Assembly: GCF_005771525.1 (NCBI RefSeq)
Contig: NZ_VAVZ01000003.1
Coordinates: 59,469 to 123,468 of the forward strand
From: Nesterenkonia salmonea
GTDB lineage: Bacteria > Actinomycetota > Actinomycetes > Actinomycetales > Micrococcaceae
DNA length: 64,000 bases
Direction of reading: 5' to 3'
Under the pieces are notes generated by a model. The model searched no databases. It was not told where the DNA came from and saw nothing but the letters and a program-made list of their open reading frames with translations. Below, one piece after another: positions 51,728-60,184 of the stretch (its first letter is position 1; each line of letters opens with the position of its first letter). Position numbers and translations under genes: made by a program.

Positions 51728-53283
51728 ATGGAGGTCAGGGTGACCTCTACCTCGGTTGTTTCCCCGTCGCGCATGACGGAAAGGGTGATCGTGTCATTTT
51801 CGCGGTACTCACGGATGATCGCGGTGAGGTTGTTGGCGTCCTCGATCCGGCGGCCTTCGACCTCTTGGATGATGTCACCCTCCTGGATTCCGGCGTCCTC
51901 CGCAGGAGATCCTGGCGCCACACCTGTGACCAGGCCGCCGACACTGAACCCGGCTACGGGAATCGGCTGACCATCTTCATCTTCGAACACTTCAATATTG
52001 CGTTCGTTGACTTCAGGGTCAGATGACGCCTGGTATACATTCACCCCGAGTAGACCATGGGAGGCTTCGCCTTGCTCGATGAGGTCCTCCGCTACCCGCG
52101 ATGCGTAGTCGATCGGGATGGCGAATCCTACGCCGATGGAACCAGCACCCTCTGAACCGAACATGCCACCGCCGGAGGTGGCGATCGCCACATTGACTCC
52201 GATGACGCGGCCCTGGCTGTCCACCAGCGCCCCTCCGGAGTTGCCCTGGTTGATCGCCGCATCGGTCTGGATCACATTCAGTGCGATCGGCTGTGCTGTG
52301 GGGTTGGTGCCTGGGAAGAAGAATCCGTATCCGTCTTCCTCCTCTGGGTCCCCGGGCTCTCCAGGCTGGCCTGGCTCTTCAGGGAGCTCATCGGCGTCCT
52401 CGTCAAAGAAACCGTCGGGGGCCTCACCGTCTTCAGTGTCGACCGCCGCTGAGGCTACCTGGATGGTGCGGTCCAGGGTGGAGACGATCCCGGTGGTGAC
52501 TGTTCCGTCGAGGTTCAGCGGAGCGCCGATGGCGATGGTCTGATCCCCCACATTGAGGTCTGAGGAGCTGCCCAGTTCAGCCGGCACCAGGTCCTCAGTG
52601 TCAGCCAGCTGAATCACCGCGAGATCGGAGAGCGGATCCGTGCCCACCACTTCGGCGCTGGTGACCCGGCCATCAGAGAGCCGCACCTGGATCTCAGGGG
52701 CGCTCTCGGCGCCTCCGAGGGTGACCACGTGGGTGTTGGTCAGGACATGACCCTGATCATCGAGGATGATGCCGGAGCCGGATCCCGCGCCGTCTCCACC
52801 GGCAACAGCGAGAGTCACCACAGACGGTGCGGCCGCGTCAGCTGCTGCGGAAATGGCGGTGGCATTCTCAGGGGCGTTGATCTCGATTCCCCCGGAGGTG
52901 CCAGTGCCCACAGAGTCTTGGCCTGCGTCGTCGAGCACGTACTGGCCACCGAGGACCGCGCCACCACCCAACAGCCCGGCGAGGATGACGCCCGCAGCGA
53001 AACCACCCACACCGATGCCCCGCCTAGGCTCTTTGAGAGGTCGGTCCTGGGATTCCTGAGGCTGGGTCCACGGGTTGGGACCGGAGCCGAAGTCGTTCGA
53101 GTACGGCGACTGAGCACCTTCTGCAGGCTGAGTCTGATCTGAGGTAGCCGAAGCCGAGAACGACTGGGGTCCCGTCTCCCCGGGCCTGGTGATCGGCGCC
53201 CCCGGTGCGGGGATGTGGGCGCTTGGCCCAGGCGACGATGGACGCTGCGGGTCGTGAGACTCACCGCTGGTGTTCTGTGACAT
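51724..53283 (-). CDS. HtrA/DegP-like membrane serine protease with PDZ domain
   Basis: 519 aa from the ATG at 53283 (AGGAG 12 bases upstream). A disordered Pro/Ser/Gln-rich cytoplasmic N-terminus (~1-95), one membrane helix (GIGVGGFAAGVILAGLLGGGAVLGG, ~100-124), trypsin-like domain with His185 (NTHVV), Asp220 (DPLSDLAVI) and Ser349 (NQGNSGGAL), and a C-terminal PDZ domain (~425-519). It degrades or refolds misfolded proteins outside the membrane. Asp to Ser is 129 residues here against 75 in DegP; the extra ~54 residues are an acidic Pro/Glu/Asp insert. It is divergent from the TPM-like coiled-coil gene and coupled to the PIG-L gene. Confidence 0.92.
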   Translation of the reverse strand: MSQNTSGESHDPQRPSSPGPSAHIPAPGAPITRPGETGPQSFSASATSDQTQPAEGAQSPYSNDFGSGPNPWTQPQESQDRPLKEPRRGIGVGGFAAGVILAGLLGGGAVLGGQYVLDDAGQDSVGTGTSGGIEINAPENATAISAAADAAAPSVVTLAVAGGDGAGSGSGIILDDQGHVLTNTHVVTLGGAESAPEIQVRLSDGRVTSAEVVGTDPLSDLAVIQLADTEDLVPAELGSSSDLNVGDQTIAIGAPLNLDGTVTTGIVSTLDRTIQVASAAVDTEDGEAPDGFFDEDADELPEEPGQPGEPGDPEEEDGYGFFFPGTNPTAQPIALNVIQTDAAINQGNSGGALVDSQGRVIGVNVAIATSGGGMFGSEGAGSIGVGFAIPIDYASRVAEDLIEQGEASHGLLGVNVYQASSDPEVNERNIEVFEDEDGQPIPVAGFSVGGLVTGVAPGSPAEDAGIQEGDIIQEVEGRRIEDANNLTAIIREYRENDTITLSVMRDGETTEVEVTLTSM

Positions 53284-53403
53284 GGGTGTGTGCTGCTCCT
53301 GCTTAGGACGGTGACGGACAAGCAACCAGATGACTTTGCCACGGCTACCTGGACAATCCCTTAGCCGATGTTCGCCAACGCCTTCTCCTATAGACTCCTG
53401 ACC

Positions 53404-54891
53404 ATGGTGCCAGAAACCCTGTTCACGCTTCCTGTGGCGACCGGCGCTGTGATCGTTGGACCTCTGATCATCGGCGCGGCCATTTTGGCGCTCATCGGTG
53501 TGGGGGCAGTCTACCTCTCTGGGGGTAAGAAGCGGACGCGCCGGTTCATCCAGGATCCCTCCTCCGGTCCACAGCAGCAGCTTGAACGTGATCCCCTGGA
53601 CCAGAAGTCCACTGAGGAGCTCAGGCTTCAGGCCGGTGAGCTGCTTGTGGCCGCCGATAATGCGGTCCAGTCCAGCGACCAAGAGCTGCTCTTTGCCTCC
53701 GCCTCCTACGGGGACGAGCAGGTCGCCCCTTTTCAGCAGGATCTGGACCAGGCCAGGCGGCACCTGAGTGAGTCATTCCGCTTACAGCAACAAGTCGACT
53801 CCTCTGACGGTGCCCAAGACTCCACCTCTCGCGACCTGTACAAAAAGATCATCAAGAATTGCGAACAAGTCAACGAGACCCTGCAGTCCCACAAGGACCA
53901 GTTCGATCAGCTGCGCGACTTGGAACGCGACCCCGGTCCCGCGCTGAAGGAACTGGTGGACCAGCAGCACAAGCTTCAGGGGCGCCGGGAACGCGCGGAG
54001 TCAGCACTGGCAGGGCTGGCAGAACGGTATAACGACGACGCCCTCCGCCAGTACCGTGACAATCTTCAACAGTCAGCTGCCAGCCTCCAAGCGGTCGAGG
54101 AGTCCCGGGCACAGGCCTCGGCCGCCATTGACCAGGCCAACACCGCCGAGGCTGTCGTGGCGCTGCACTCCGGTGAGCAGGCCGCAGCCGACGCCCAACG
54201 GCTCATGGAATCCATGGAAGAGGCCGAGGAGCGGCTCAAGAGCGCTGCGAAGAACATCGATGTGGGCGTTGCCCAGACGGAGCAGGACTTGGCTCAGGCT
54301 AAGGCCACCTATCAGGCGGGCCAGGCACCGGAACTGGCAGGACCTATCGCCGCTGCTGAGACTGCGGTGAGCCAGGCAAAACGCGCTCTAGACTCAGGTG
54401 AGCGGATCGACCCGTTGGAACTGTTACAACGCCTGGAGCTGGCGCACCGTGAGTTGGATGCGCCACTGAACTCGGTGCGTGATCGGCAGGCCCAGGACCG
54501 CCGCGCGCGGGAGATGCTGCAGCACGAGCTGCTGACAGCCCGGCACCAAGTCCAGTCCTCCCTCGATTTTCTGCGCTCCCGGCGCTATGGAGTGTCCTCC
54601 ACCGCGAGGACACGAATGGCAGAGGCTGAACGCTGCGTCACGGAAGCACAGACCATTGGCGACTCTCAGCCATCACGTGCGGTTGAGCTTGCCCAGCAGG
54701 CCAAAACTTTGGCGGTCCAGGCCGCCCAGATCGCTGAGCGTGAAGCCGCCACGGCACAGATGCAGTCCATGGGTGGCGGGTACGGCACCGGCGGGGGCTT
54801 CGGCGGGTTCGGCTATCCCGGTGGGCACCGGCCTATGGGGTACGGCGGCGGGTTCGGTTATGGGCGGCGTCGTCGTCGGGGGTTCTTCTGA
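53404..54891 (+). CDS. Coiled-coil membrane protein, TPM-domain family without the TPM domain
   Basis: 495 aa from the ATG at 53404 (an earlier in-frame start at 53368 is less likely). One membrane helix (~8-38), then a long alpha-helical, Gln/Glu/Ala-rich stretch (~55-460) with coiled-coil character, ending in a Gly-rich, basic tail (GGGYGTGGGFGGFGYPGG; RRRRRGFF). The helical part matches actinobacterial TPM-domain proteins, which also carry a ~130-residue extracytoplasmic TPM domain at the N-terminus; here that domain is missing. It sits directly before pspA, the usual partner. Confidence 0.7.
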   Translation: MVPETLFTLPVATGAVIVGPLIIGAAILALIGVGAVYLSGGKKRTRRFIQDPSSGPQQQLERDPLDQKSTEELRLQAGELLVAADNAVQSSDQELLFASASYGDEQVAPFQQDLDQARRHLSESFRLQQQVDSSDGAQDSTSRDLYKKIIKNCEQVNETLQSHKDQFDQLRDLERDPGPALKELVDQQHKLQGRRERAESALAGLAERYNDDALRQYRDNLQQSAASLQAVEESRAQASAAIDQANTAEAVVALHSGEQAAADAQRLMESMEEAEERLKSAAKNIDVGVAQTEQDLAQAKATYQAGQAPELAGPIAAAETAVSQAKRALDSGERIDPLELLQRLELAHRELDAPLNSVRDRQAQDRRAREMLQHELLTARHQVQSSLDFLRSRRYGVSSTARTRMAEAERCVTEAQTIGDSQPSRAVELAQQAKTLAVQAAQIAEREAATAQMQSMGGGYGTGGGFGGFGYPGGHRPMGYGGGFGYGRRRRRGFF

Positions 54892-55012
54892 TGCCTGCTC
54901 GCCAACTGAGAAATATCCACCCAAGGGCTGATGTCATCCCAGTACGTGACGTTAGTATCGTGAAGGTGATCGATCGACATGGGTCGACGCCCCTCAAGGA
55001 AAGGTGATCACT

Positions 55013-55819
55013 GTGACCAAGCAGTCCATTTTAGGCCGGATGTCCCAGCTGGTCCGTGCCAACGTCAACTCGATGCTGGACCGTGCCGAGGATCCGGAAA
55101 AGATGCTGGATCAGATGGTGCGTGACTTCACCGACAACATTCGTGAAGCTGAGGAGGCCGTGGCGCAGACCATCGGCAATCTCCGTATGATGGAGGACGA
55201 CTACAAGGAAGACATCGATACTGCGCGTTCCTGGGGTCAGAAGGCTCTGGCGGCTTCCCGCAAGGCCGATGATTTCCGCAATGACAACAACGATGAGAAT
55301 GCCGCCAAGTTCGACAACCTCGCCAAAGTCGCGATCCAGCGCCAGTTGGATGCTGAGAGCTCCGCGAAGAACGCTGAGCCTACTATCCAGTCCCAGCGGG
55401 AGATTGTGGAACGCCTGCGGACTGGCCTGGAGCAGATGAAGACCAAGCGGCAGCAGCTGGTCTCCAAGCGCGATGAGCTGGTGGCACGGTCCAAGGCCGC
55501 TCACGCCCAGTCGCAGGTGCATGACGCGGTCAAGTCCATTGACGTCATGGACCCCACCTCCGAAGTTGGCCGCTTCGAGGAGAAGATCCGCCGGGAAGAG
55601 TCCCGCGTTCGTGGCCAGAACGAGCTCGCAGCTTCCAGCCTGGATGCTCAGTTTGAGTCCCTTGAGGACCTGGGTGAACAGGCTGAAATTGAGGCGCGCC
55701 TGGCTGCTCTGAAGTCAGGGTCCTCGAGCCCGGCTGAGCTCAGCGCCGGCAGCGAATCTGGCACTGGTGTGACGGAAGAAGACTTCGCCGCGCTTGAAAC
55801 AGACAAGCACAAAGCCTGA
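55013..55819 (+). CDS. pspA: PspA/IM30-family membrane stress protein
   Basis: 268 aa from the GTG at 55013 (GGAAAGG 8 bases upstream); the earlier GTG at 55004 lies inside that site. SILGRMSQLVRANVNSMLDRAEDPEKMLDQMVRDF (~5-40) is the amphipathic helix that touches the membrane; the rest is the ESCRT-III-like helical coiled coil (~25-225), with an acidic C-terminal tail. PspA forms scaffolds on damaged cytoplasmic membranes. It follows the TPM-like gene by ~120 bases and is followed by a perfect hairpin. Confidence 0.93.
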   Translation: MTKQSILGRMSQLVRANVNSMLDRAEDPEKMLDQMVRDFTDNIREAEEAVAQTIGNLRMMEDDYKEDIDTARSWGQKALAASRKADDFRNDNNDENAAKFDNLAKVAIQRQLDAESSAKNAEPTIQSQREIVERLRTGLEQMKTKRQQLVSKRDELVARSKAAHAQSQVHDAVKSIDVMDPTSEVGRFEEKIRREESRVRGQNELAASSLDAQFESLEDLGEQAEIEARLAALKSGSSSPAELSAGSESGTGVTEEDFAALETDKHKA

Positions 55820-55836
55820 CCTCGAATAATCTGAGA

Positions 55837-55868
55837 CAATGGGGAGCTGAACTATCAGCTCCCCATTG
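55837..55868 (+). terminator. Perfect 14-bp hairpin between pspA and pdxS
   Basis: CAATGGGGAGCTGA (55837-55850) pairs perfectly with TCAGCTCCCCATTG (55855-55868) around the loop ACTA. It starts 18 bases after the pspA stop. On the plus strand no T-tract follows, so this is a stem-only terminator of pspA or a 5' stem of the pdxS mRNA; the pdxS ribosome binding site (AAGGAG, 55877-55882) begins 9 bases after it. Confidence 0.6.
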
Positions 55869-55886
55869 CTCTGTCCAAGGAGACGA

Positions 55887-56798
55887 ATGACCAGCACGTC
55901 CGACAACAACGCAACTACCGCCACCGGCGCCACCACGGTCAACACCGGACTGGCTCAGATGCTCAAAGGCGGAGTGATCATGGATGTGGTCACCGCTGAG
56001 CAGGCAACCATCGCCGAGGAAGCCGGCGCCGTCGCCGTGATGGCCCTGGAACGTGTGCCTGCCGACATCCGCGCCACTGGCGGAGTATCTCGGATGTCCG
56101 ACCCGGATCTGATCAACGGGATCATTGATGCGGTGTCCATCCCGGTCATGGCTAAGGCTCGCATCGGTCACTTCGTGGAGGCTCAGATCCTGGAGCACCT
56201 CAAGGTTGACTACATTGACGAGTCAGAGGTCCTCTCCCCCGCGGACTACGTCCACCACATCGACAAGTCCAAGTTCAAGGTCCCGTTCGTCTGTGGAGCT
56301 ACCAATCTGGGTGAGGCGCTGCGCCGGATCACGGAGGGCGCATCGATGATTCGTTCTAAGGGCGAAGCCGGCACTGGCGACGTATCCGAAGCCATGAAGC
56401 ACATCCGCACCATCAATTCGGAAATCGCACAGCTGCGCTCCATGGCCGATGATGAACTCTATGTGGCCGCCAAGGAACTCCAGGCCCCCTACGACCTCGT
56501 CAAGAAGGTTGCCCAGGACGGCCGCCTGCCAGTGGTGATGTTCGTCGCTGGCGGTGTAGCCACTCCAGCGGACGCGGCCATGATGATGCAGATGGGTGCC
56601 GACGGCGTATTCGTCGGCTCCGGCATCTTCAAAGCTGGCAACCCTGCAGCTCGCGCGGCGGCTATCGTGAAGGCCACTACGTACTATGACGATCCGGCTG
56701 TCATCACAGAGGTGTCCAAGGGTCTGGGCGAAGCCATGGTGGGCCTCAACGTGTCCGACCTTCCAGCCCCTCACCGGTTGGCTGAGCGCGGCTGGTAG
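55887..56798 (+). CDS. pdxS: Pyridoxal 5'-phosphate synthase lyase subunit PdxS
   Basis: 303 aa TIM barrel. It makes PLP from ribose 5-phosphate, glyceraldehyde 3-phosphate and ammonia supplied by PdxT. Substrate Lys90 is in [18 protein letters not shown], with [31 protein letters not shown] (~32-62) and a second Lys in [17 protein letters not shown]. The ATG at 55887 has AAGGAG 4 bases upstream. It is separated from pdxT by a 115-base gap holding a perfect 12-bp hairpin. Confidence 0.97.
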   Translation: MTSTSDNNATTATGATTVNTGLAQMLKGGVIMDVVTAEQATIAEEAGAVAVMALERVPADIRATGGVSRMSDPDLINGIIDAVSIPVMAKARIGHFVEAQILEHLKVDYIDESEVLSPADYVHHIDKSKFKVPFVCGATNLGEALRRITEGASMIRSKGEAGTGDVSEAMKHIRTINSEIAQLRSMADDELYVAAKELQAPYDLVKKVAQDGRLPVVMFVAGGVATPADAAMMMQMGADGVFVGSGIFKAGNPAARAAAIVKATTYYDDPAVITEVSKGLGEAMVGLNVSDLPAPHRLAERGW

Positions 56799-56840
56799 AG
56801 CTTGCGCTCCACCGTCCGTTCCGCCCACTTTTCAGGACTG

Positions 56841-56882
56841 TGTTGGGTTGTCCGCATCCCTCAGGAAGCTGACAACCCAACA
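56841..56882 (+). terminator. Perfect 12-bp hairpin between pdxS and pdxT
   Basis: TGTTGGGTTGTC (56841-56852) pairs exactly with GACAACCCAACA (56871-56882), loop 18 bases. No T-tract follows. Between two genes of one pathway it may partially terminate or stabilise the pdxS mRNA and so set the PdxS:PdxT ratio, or it may end an independent pdxS transcript. Confidence 0.55.
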
Positions 56883-56913
56883 ACGACCTGATATCTAAGT
56901 AGCAGGAGGCTCT

Positions 56914-57501
56914 TTGACTCCGCAGATTGGCGTGCTTGCTTTGCAGGGCGCTGTGGCTGAACACGAACGCGCTTTGCGCGCCACCGGCGCTGAAGTCCGC
57001 AAGGTCCGTCGGCCCTCCGAGCTCGAAGGCCTGGACGGTCTGGTCGTCCCAGGTGGTGAGTCCACCGCGATGGCCCGACTTGCCGCCCCGGTGCACCTGA
57101 TGCCTGCCATCCGCCAGCGCCTCGATGACGGCATGGCGGTCCTCGGCACATGCGCTGGTCTTATCCTCGCAGCGGACACAGTCTCTGACGCGGAGGCGTT
57201 GAAGGGCTTTGAACGAATCCGCGGCCTCGGTGTCGTGGTGCGCCGCAATGCCTACGGCAGCCAGTTGAATTCTTTCGAGGATCACCTTGACGTTGACGGT
57301 CTGGATTCGCCCCTCCCGGCGGTGTTCATCCGCGCTCCGATCATCGAAGACATCACCTCCGCAGACGTGGAGGTCCTCGCGGAATCCCACGGCAATCCGG
57401 TCGCTGTTCGGCAGGGGAAAATTCTCGCCGCTAGCTTCCACCCCGAGCTGACACCTGACTTCCGACTCCATCAACTTTTCACCGATTTGAGTTCCGAATA
57501 G
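56914..57501 (+). CDS. pdxT: Pyridoxal 5'-phosphate synthase glutaminase subunit PdxT
   Basis: 195 aa class-I glutaminase. It hydrolyses glutamine and channels ammonia to PdxS. The catalytic triad is Cys80 (VLGTCAGLIL), His176 and Glu178 (SFHPELT), with GGESTAMARL for glutamine binding. The start is TTG at 56914, supported by AGGAGG 4 bases upstream and by the family N-terminus (IGVLALQGAVAEHERAL). It is followed after 10 bases by a DsbA-like lipoprotein gene. Confidence 0.95.
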   Translation: MTPQIGVLALQGAVAEHERALRATGAEVRKVRRPSELEGLDGLVVPGGESTAMARLAAPVHLMPAIRQRLDDGMAVLGTCAGLILAADTVSDAEALKGFERIRGLGVVVRRNAYGSQLNSFEDHLDVDGLDSPLPAVFIRAPIIEDITSADVEVLAESHGNPVAVRQGKILAASFHPELTPDFRLHQLFTDLSSE

Positions 57502-57511
57502 GGATCATTCA

Positions 57512-58189
57512 ATGGCATCAACACACAAGCGCCCCGTGAGTCTCGCCGCAAGCATGCTGGCCGTGTTCTCCCTGGCCTCCTGTGGCCTCTTCGGGGATGA
57601 AGAAAACTCCGATCAGGATCCAGAGACTTCCGCAACGGAACCCGCTCTCGCCGGCGACGGGGGCGGGTTCACCCTGACCTCACCGACGGACATCTCCCCT
57701 GACGGCCAGTCAGACGTCCCACATGTGCTCATCTACAGTGATCCCGCCTGCCCGGCATGCGCCCAGATGGAGGCCGCCTTCCATAGCGACTTGGAGCGGT
57801 GGCTGACAGAAGGCGCGATCACCTTGGAGTACCGGAGCGTGGCATTCGTCAGCGACTACTCCAACGACGCCGCAAACGCCTTCGCCTGCATGGCGGAAGA
57901 ATCCCCCGAGAATTACTTCGCCTACCTAGGAGAGGTCACCGCCGAACGCGTCACCGTAGACGAGTTGAGTGAAGATGAGCTCACTGAACGGGCTGGGCGT
58001 CAGGGCGCTGACATCGGCGAGTGCATCAGCAACGGCACGTTCGATGCGTTCGTGGAGGACACCACGCAGACCGCCCTGGACGAAGGCGGAATCGAAGGCA
58101 CCCCTACGGTCATCGTTGACGGAGAAGAAGTCCCGGGTGACGAATTCATGAATATCGACCAACACATCTCTGCGGCGATCAACGAATAG
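57512..58189 (+). CDS. DsbA/thioredoxin-fold lipoprotein
   Basis: 225 aa. Lipobox LASC with lipidated Cys24, an acidic Glu/Asp/Ser linker, then a thioredoxin fold with inserted helices: active site CPAC (Cys80, Cys83) in DPACPACAQME and the cis-Pro loop EGTPTVIVDGEEV (~192). It likely forms, reduces or transfers disulfides in exported proteins at the outer face of the membrane. It sits 10 bases after pdxT, so probably shares its transcript, though the functions are unrelated. Confidence 0.85.
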   Translation: MASTHKRPVSLAASMLAVFSLASCGLFGDEENSDQDPETSATEPALAGDGGGFTLTSPTDISPDGQSDVPHVLIYSDPACPACAQMEAAFHSDLERWLTEGAITLEYRSVAFVSDYSNDAANAFACMAEESPENYFAYLGEVTAERVTVDELSEDELTERAGRQGADIGECISNGTFDAFVEDTTQTALDEGGIEGTPTVIVDGEEVPGDEFMNIDQHISAAINE

Positions 58190-58473
58190 ACGTTAAAGGG
58201 ACCATCTCAATTGCACCATAAGCGAGTGCATGGGGCCCATAAGGAACCTGACCCTGCGACTACTTTTTGACCTTTTTCACTACCCTCAATTTCCCATAGC
58301 AATTTCTTTCCTTAGCACTCATCCACATGATGCACCAATCGAAATCTGGAGATTTACTGTTAATCTTTTCTTTACCTCTTGCCATTTGCTGAGCAGCTGA
58401 CACAATGACGACTACAGGCACATAACAGATATCGACAATGTGATCAAACGTCGCACCCAGGGAGATGTTGACC
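58190..58473. other. AT-rich intergenic spacer without a convincing gene
   Basis: This 284-base gap is visibly poorer in G and C than everything around it, with runs such as CTTTTTGACCTTTTTC (58264 on) and TTAATCTTTTCTTTACC. A minus-strand frame (58260-58505, 81 codons, ending VVKKVKK) crosses it but has no ribosome binding site, no family resemblance and overlaps the next gene's start, so I do not call it. The spacer may hold the promoter of the 58474 gene and remnants of transferred DNA. Confidence 0.4.
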
Positions 58474-59007
58474 ATGGTTGAGCAACGGCAGCGTGAGAAC
58501 ACCACCTCAAAGTCCCCATATACGCCGAAACCAAAGGCGATGCAGGCGAGCTATACGTTGCAGCTGCTCGCCGCGGCTGCGGTCATCGGAGCCGCTGTTC
58601 TCCATCTCATCACTGTCGAAAGAGACGCCTCCGAGGTCGGTCCTCTGACCTACGGGATCGCTACCCTAAGCGCAGCGGCCCTCATGGGCGTAGTGTTCTT
58701 GCTTTCAGCCCTGCATGGGACCGGCGGCAGTCGGCGTGGGCGCATGGGCTCGACGGGTGTGTTGGCGCTCTCGACAGGGCTTCTGCTGTTCGCGCCAATG
58801 ATGGTCGTAGCTGTGCTGCCATCAATCGTGGCCCTGATATTGCTGTGGGTTCCAGAAAGCAGCGCATTCGTCCGCGCTCATGCGACGTCAGATTCGGCCG
58901 AAGATGGCGACTCCGCGGTGGAGTCGTTGCTAAATTCGCCTCCCTCGGGCCCCAGAGTCCCTTGGGCGAATGCGATGCCGGGCAATCCACACCAGCCAGG
59001 GGTCTAA
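58474..59007 (+). CDS. Small polytopic membrane protein
   Basis: 177 aa from the ATG at 58474 (GGGAG 9 bases upstream; the ATG at 58465 lies against that site). Charged N-terminus (~1-25), four hydrophobic segments (~26-45, ~58-78, ~94-110, ~112-128) and a Pro/Ser-rich hydrophilic tail. No recognised domain. Neighbouring genes give no clue to its role. Confidence 0.6.
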   Translation: MVEQRQRENTTSKSPYTPKPKAMQASYTLQLLAAAAVIGAAVLHLITVERDASEVGPLTYGIATLSAAALMGVVFLLSALHGTGGSRRGRMGSTGVLALSTGLLLFAPMMVVAVLPSIVALILLWVPESSAFVRAHATSDSAEDGDSAVESLLNSPPSGPRVPWANAMPGNPHQPGV

Positions 59008-59075
59008 AAGACCCGCTCATAGCGTGGGGCTGAAGCGCAACCCGCAATGATCGCCAGGTTTGGCATGATGTTCTC

Positions 59076-60071
59076 ATGACTCAGGATCCTGCGGCTCAAG
59101 CGGCTGACCCGAACACCTCCCACGCGCAGCTCTACGAACTGGTGCGCGCTAGGCCAGACCTACGCCCTGTCGTGGCGGAAAATCCCAACACTTACCCGGC
59201 GCTTCTTGAGTGGCTCGGCGGCCTGGGGGATCCCCAGGTGGATGCCGCGCTGGCACGTCGCGGGTCGGACTTCGAGCAGCATACTGCGGTCCTCCCTATG
59301 GAGAACCGACCCGAGTTCGACCAGCAAGTGTTTGGTTCGGATGCCGGGTACGCCCTAGCCCAGCAGCCCGCATATGCCTATGACGACCCCCACACCCCGT
59401 ACGTGCCCGGAGCTGTGTACGACCCTGAGGAGGACGCTACTCCCCGCAGGAAGAGGGGCGGGGCGGGTGTCTTGGTTTTCCTCTTGGCACTGCTCACCAT
59501 TGGCGCCCTGGCCGCCACCTACTTCCTTTTGATGGGAAGTCCTTTCGGGGACGACGACGCTACCGGGGCTGGAGAGCCACCTGCTGAGTCGATAGAGGAG
59601 GAAGACACTCAGGGGCAGCAGGAGGCACCGTCACCGGAGGAAGATCCGGAGGAGTCACCGGCTCCTGAGGACAATGGGGAGGAAGAGGAAACTCAAGAAG
59701 ATGAGGGACTCGATCTTGAGCGCCCCGCACCGGATGACGCGCTGAGCATTACCGAGTTTTCCTCCCCCACCGGCAACATCAACTGCCAGCTCAGTGAGGG
59801 TGATGTCCTCTGCACCGTGGCAGACTTCGAGTTCGACGCGCCTGAAGAGTGCGATAACGGCGTGACATTCCGGGTTTCGGGTGAGGGGTCTGCCACGATC
59901 GACTGCAGCAGCTCAGTGGCCTCCCAAGGACAGCAGCTGCAGTATGGCGAGGTGACGGGCAACGCGGACTTTGCCTGTGAGGGGAATGAGTTCTTCTTTG
60001 AGTGCTGGTCGCAACGCACCGGGGAGGGCTTCGAAGTCGCTCGGGAGTACTACGAATTCACTGGCGGCTGA
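59076..60071 (+). CDS. Membrane protein with N-terminal leucine-rich-repeat-variant domain
   Basis: 331 aa. Residues ~5-65 (NTSHAQLYELVRARPDLRPVVAENPNTYPALLEWLGGLGDPQVDAALARRG) form a short LRV-type helical repeat domain common in actinobacterial membrane proteins. A basic stretch and membrane helix (~128-153, VLVFLLALLTIGALAATYFLLM), a very acidic Glu/Pro linker (~165-215) and a C-terminal extracytoplasmic domain (~222-331) with six Cys (INCQLSEGDVLCTVADFEF, CDNGVTF, IDCSSS, FACEGNEFFFECW) that resembles DUF6636-type Cys-rich domains. The LRV domain would sit in the cytoplasm and the Cys-rich domain outside. Function unknown. Confidence 0.7.
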   Translation: MTQDPAAQAADPNTSHAQLYELVRARPDLRPVVAENPNTYPALLEWLGGLGDPQVDAALARRGSDFEQHTAVLPMENRPEFDQQVFGSDAGYALAQQPAYAYDDPHTPYVPGAVYDPEEDATPRRKRGGAGVLVFLLALLTIGALAATYFLLMGSPFGDDDATGAGEPPAESIEEEDTQGQQEAPSPEEDPEESPAPEDNGEEEETQEDEGLDLERPAPDDALSITEFSSPTGNINCQLSEGDVLCTVADFEFDAPEECDNGVTFRVSGEGSATIDCSSSVASQGQQLQYGEVTGNADFACEGNEFFFECWSQRTGEGFEVAREYYEFTGG

Positions 60072-60184
60072 GTCGATGCTGAAGGGCTGGCCCACTACGG
60101 ATAGCCTTGGGGTGGGTCGACTACATCTGAAGCCCTCAGTACTTCCGTTACGACACTGATCCTGTCAGAGTCTAAGGAGTTACC

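Noticed and set aside
58260..58505. 81-codon minus-strand frame in the AT-rich spacer
   Set aside because: No ribosome binding site, no family resemblance, and it overlaps the start of a better supported membrane-protein gene.
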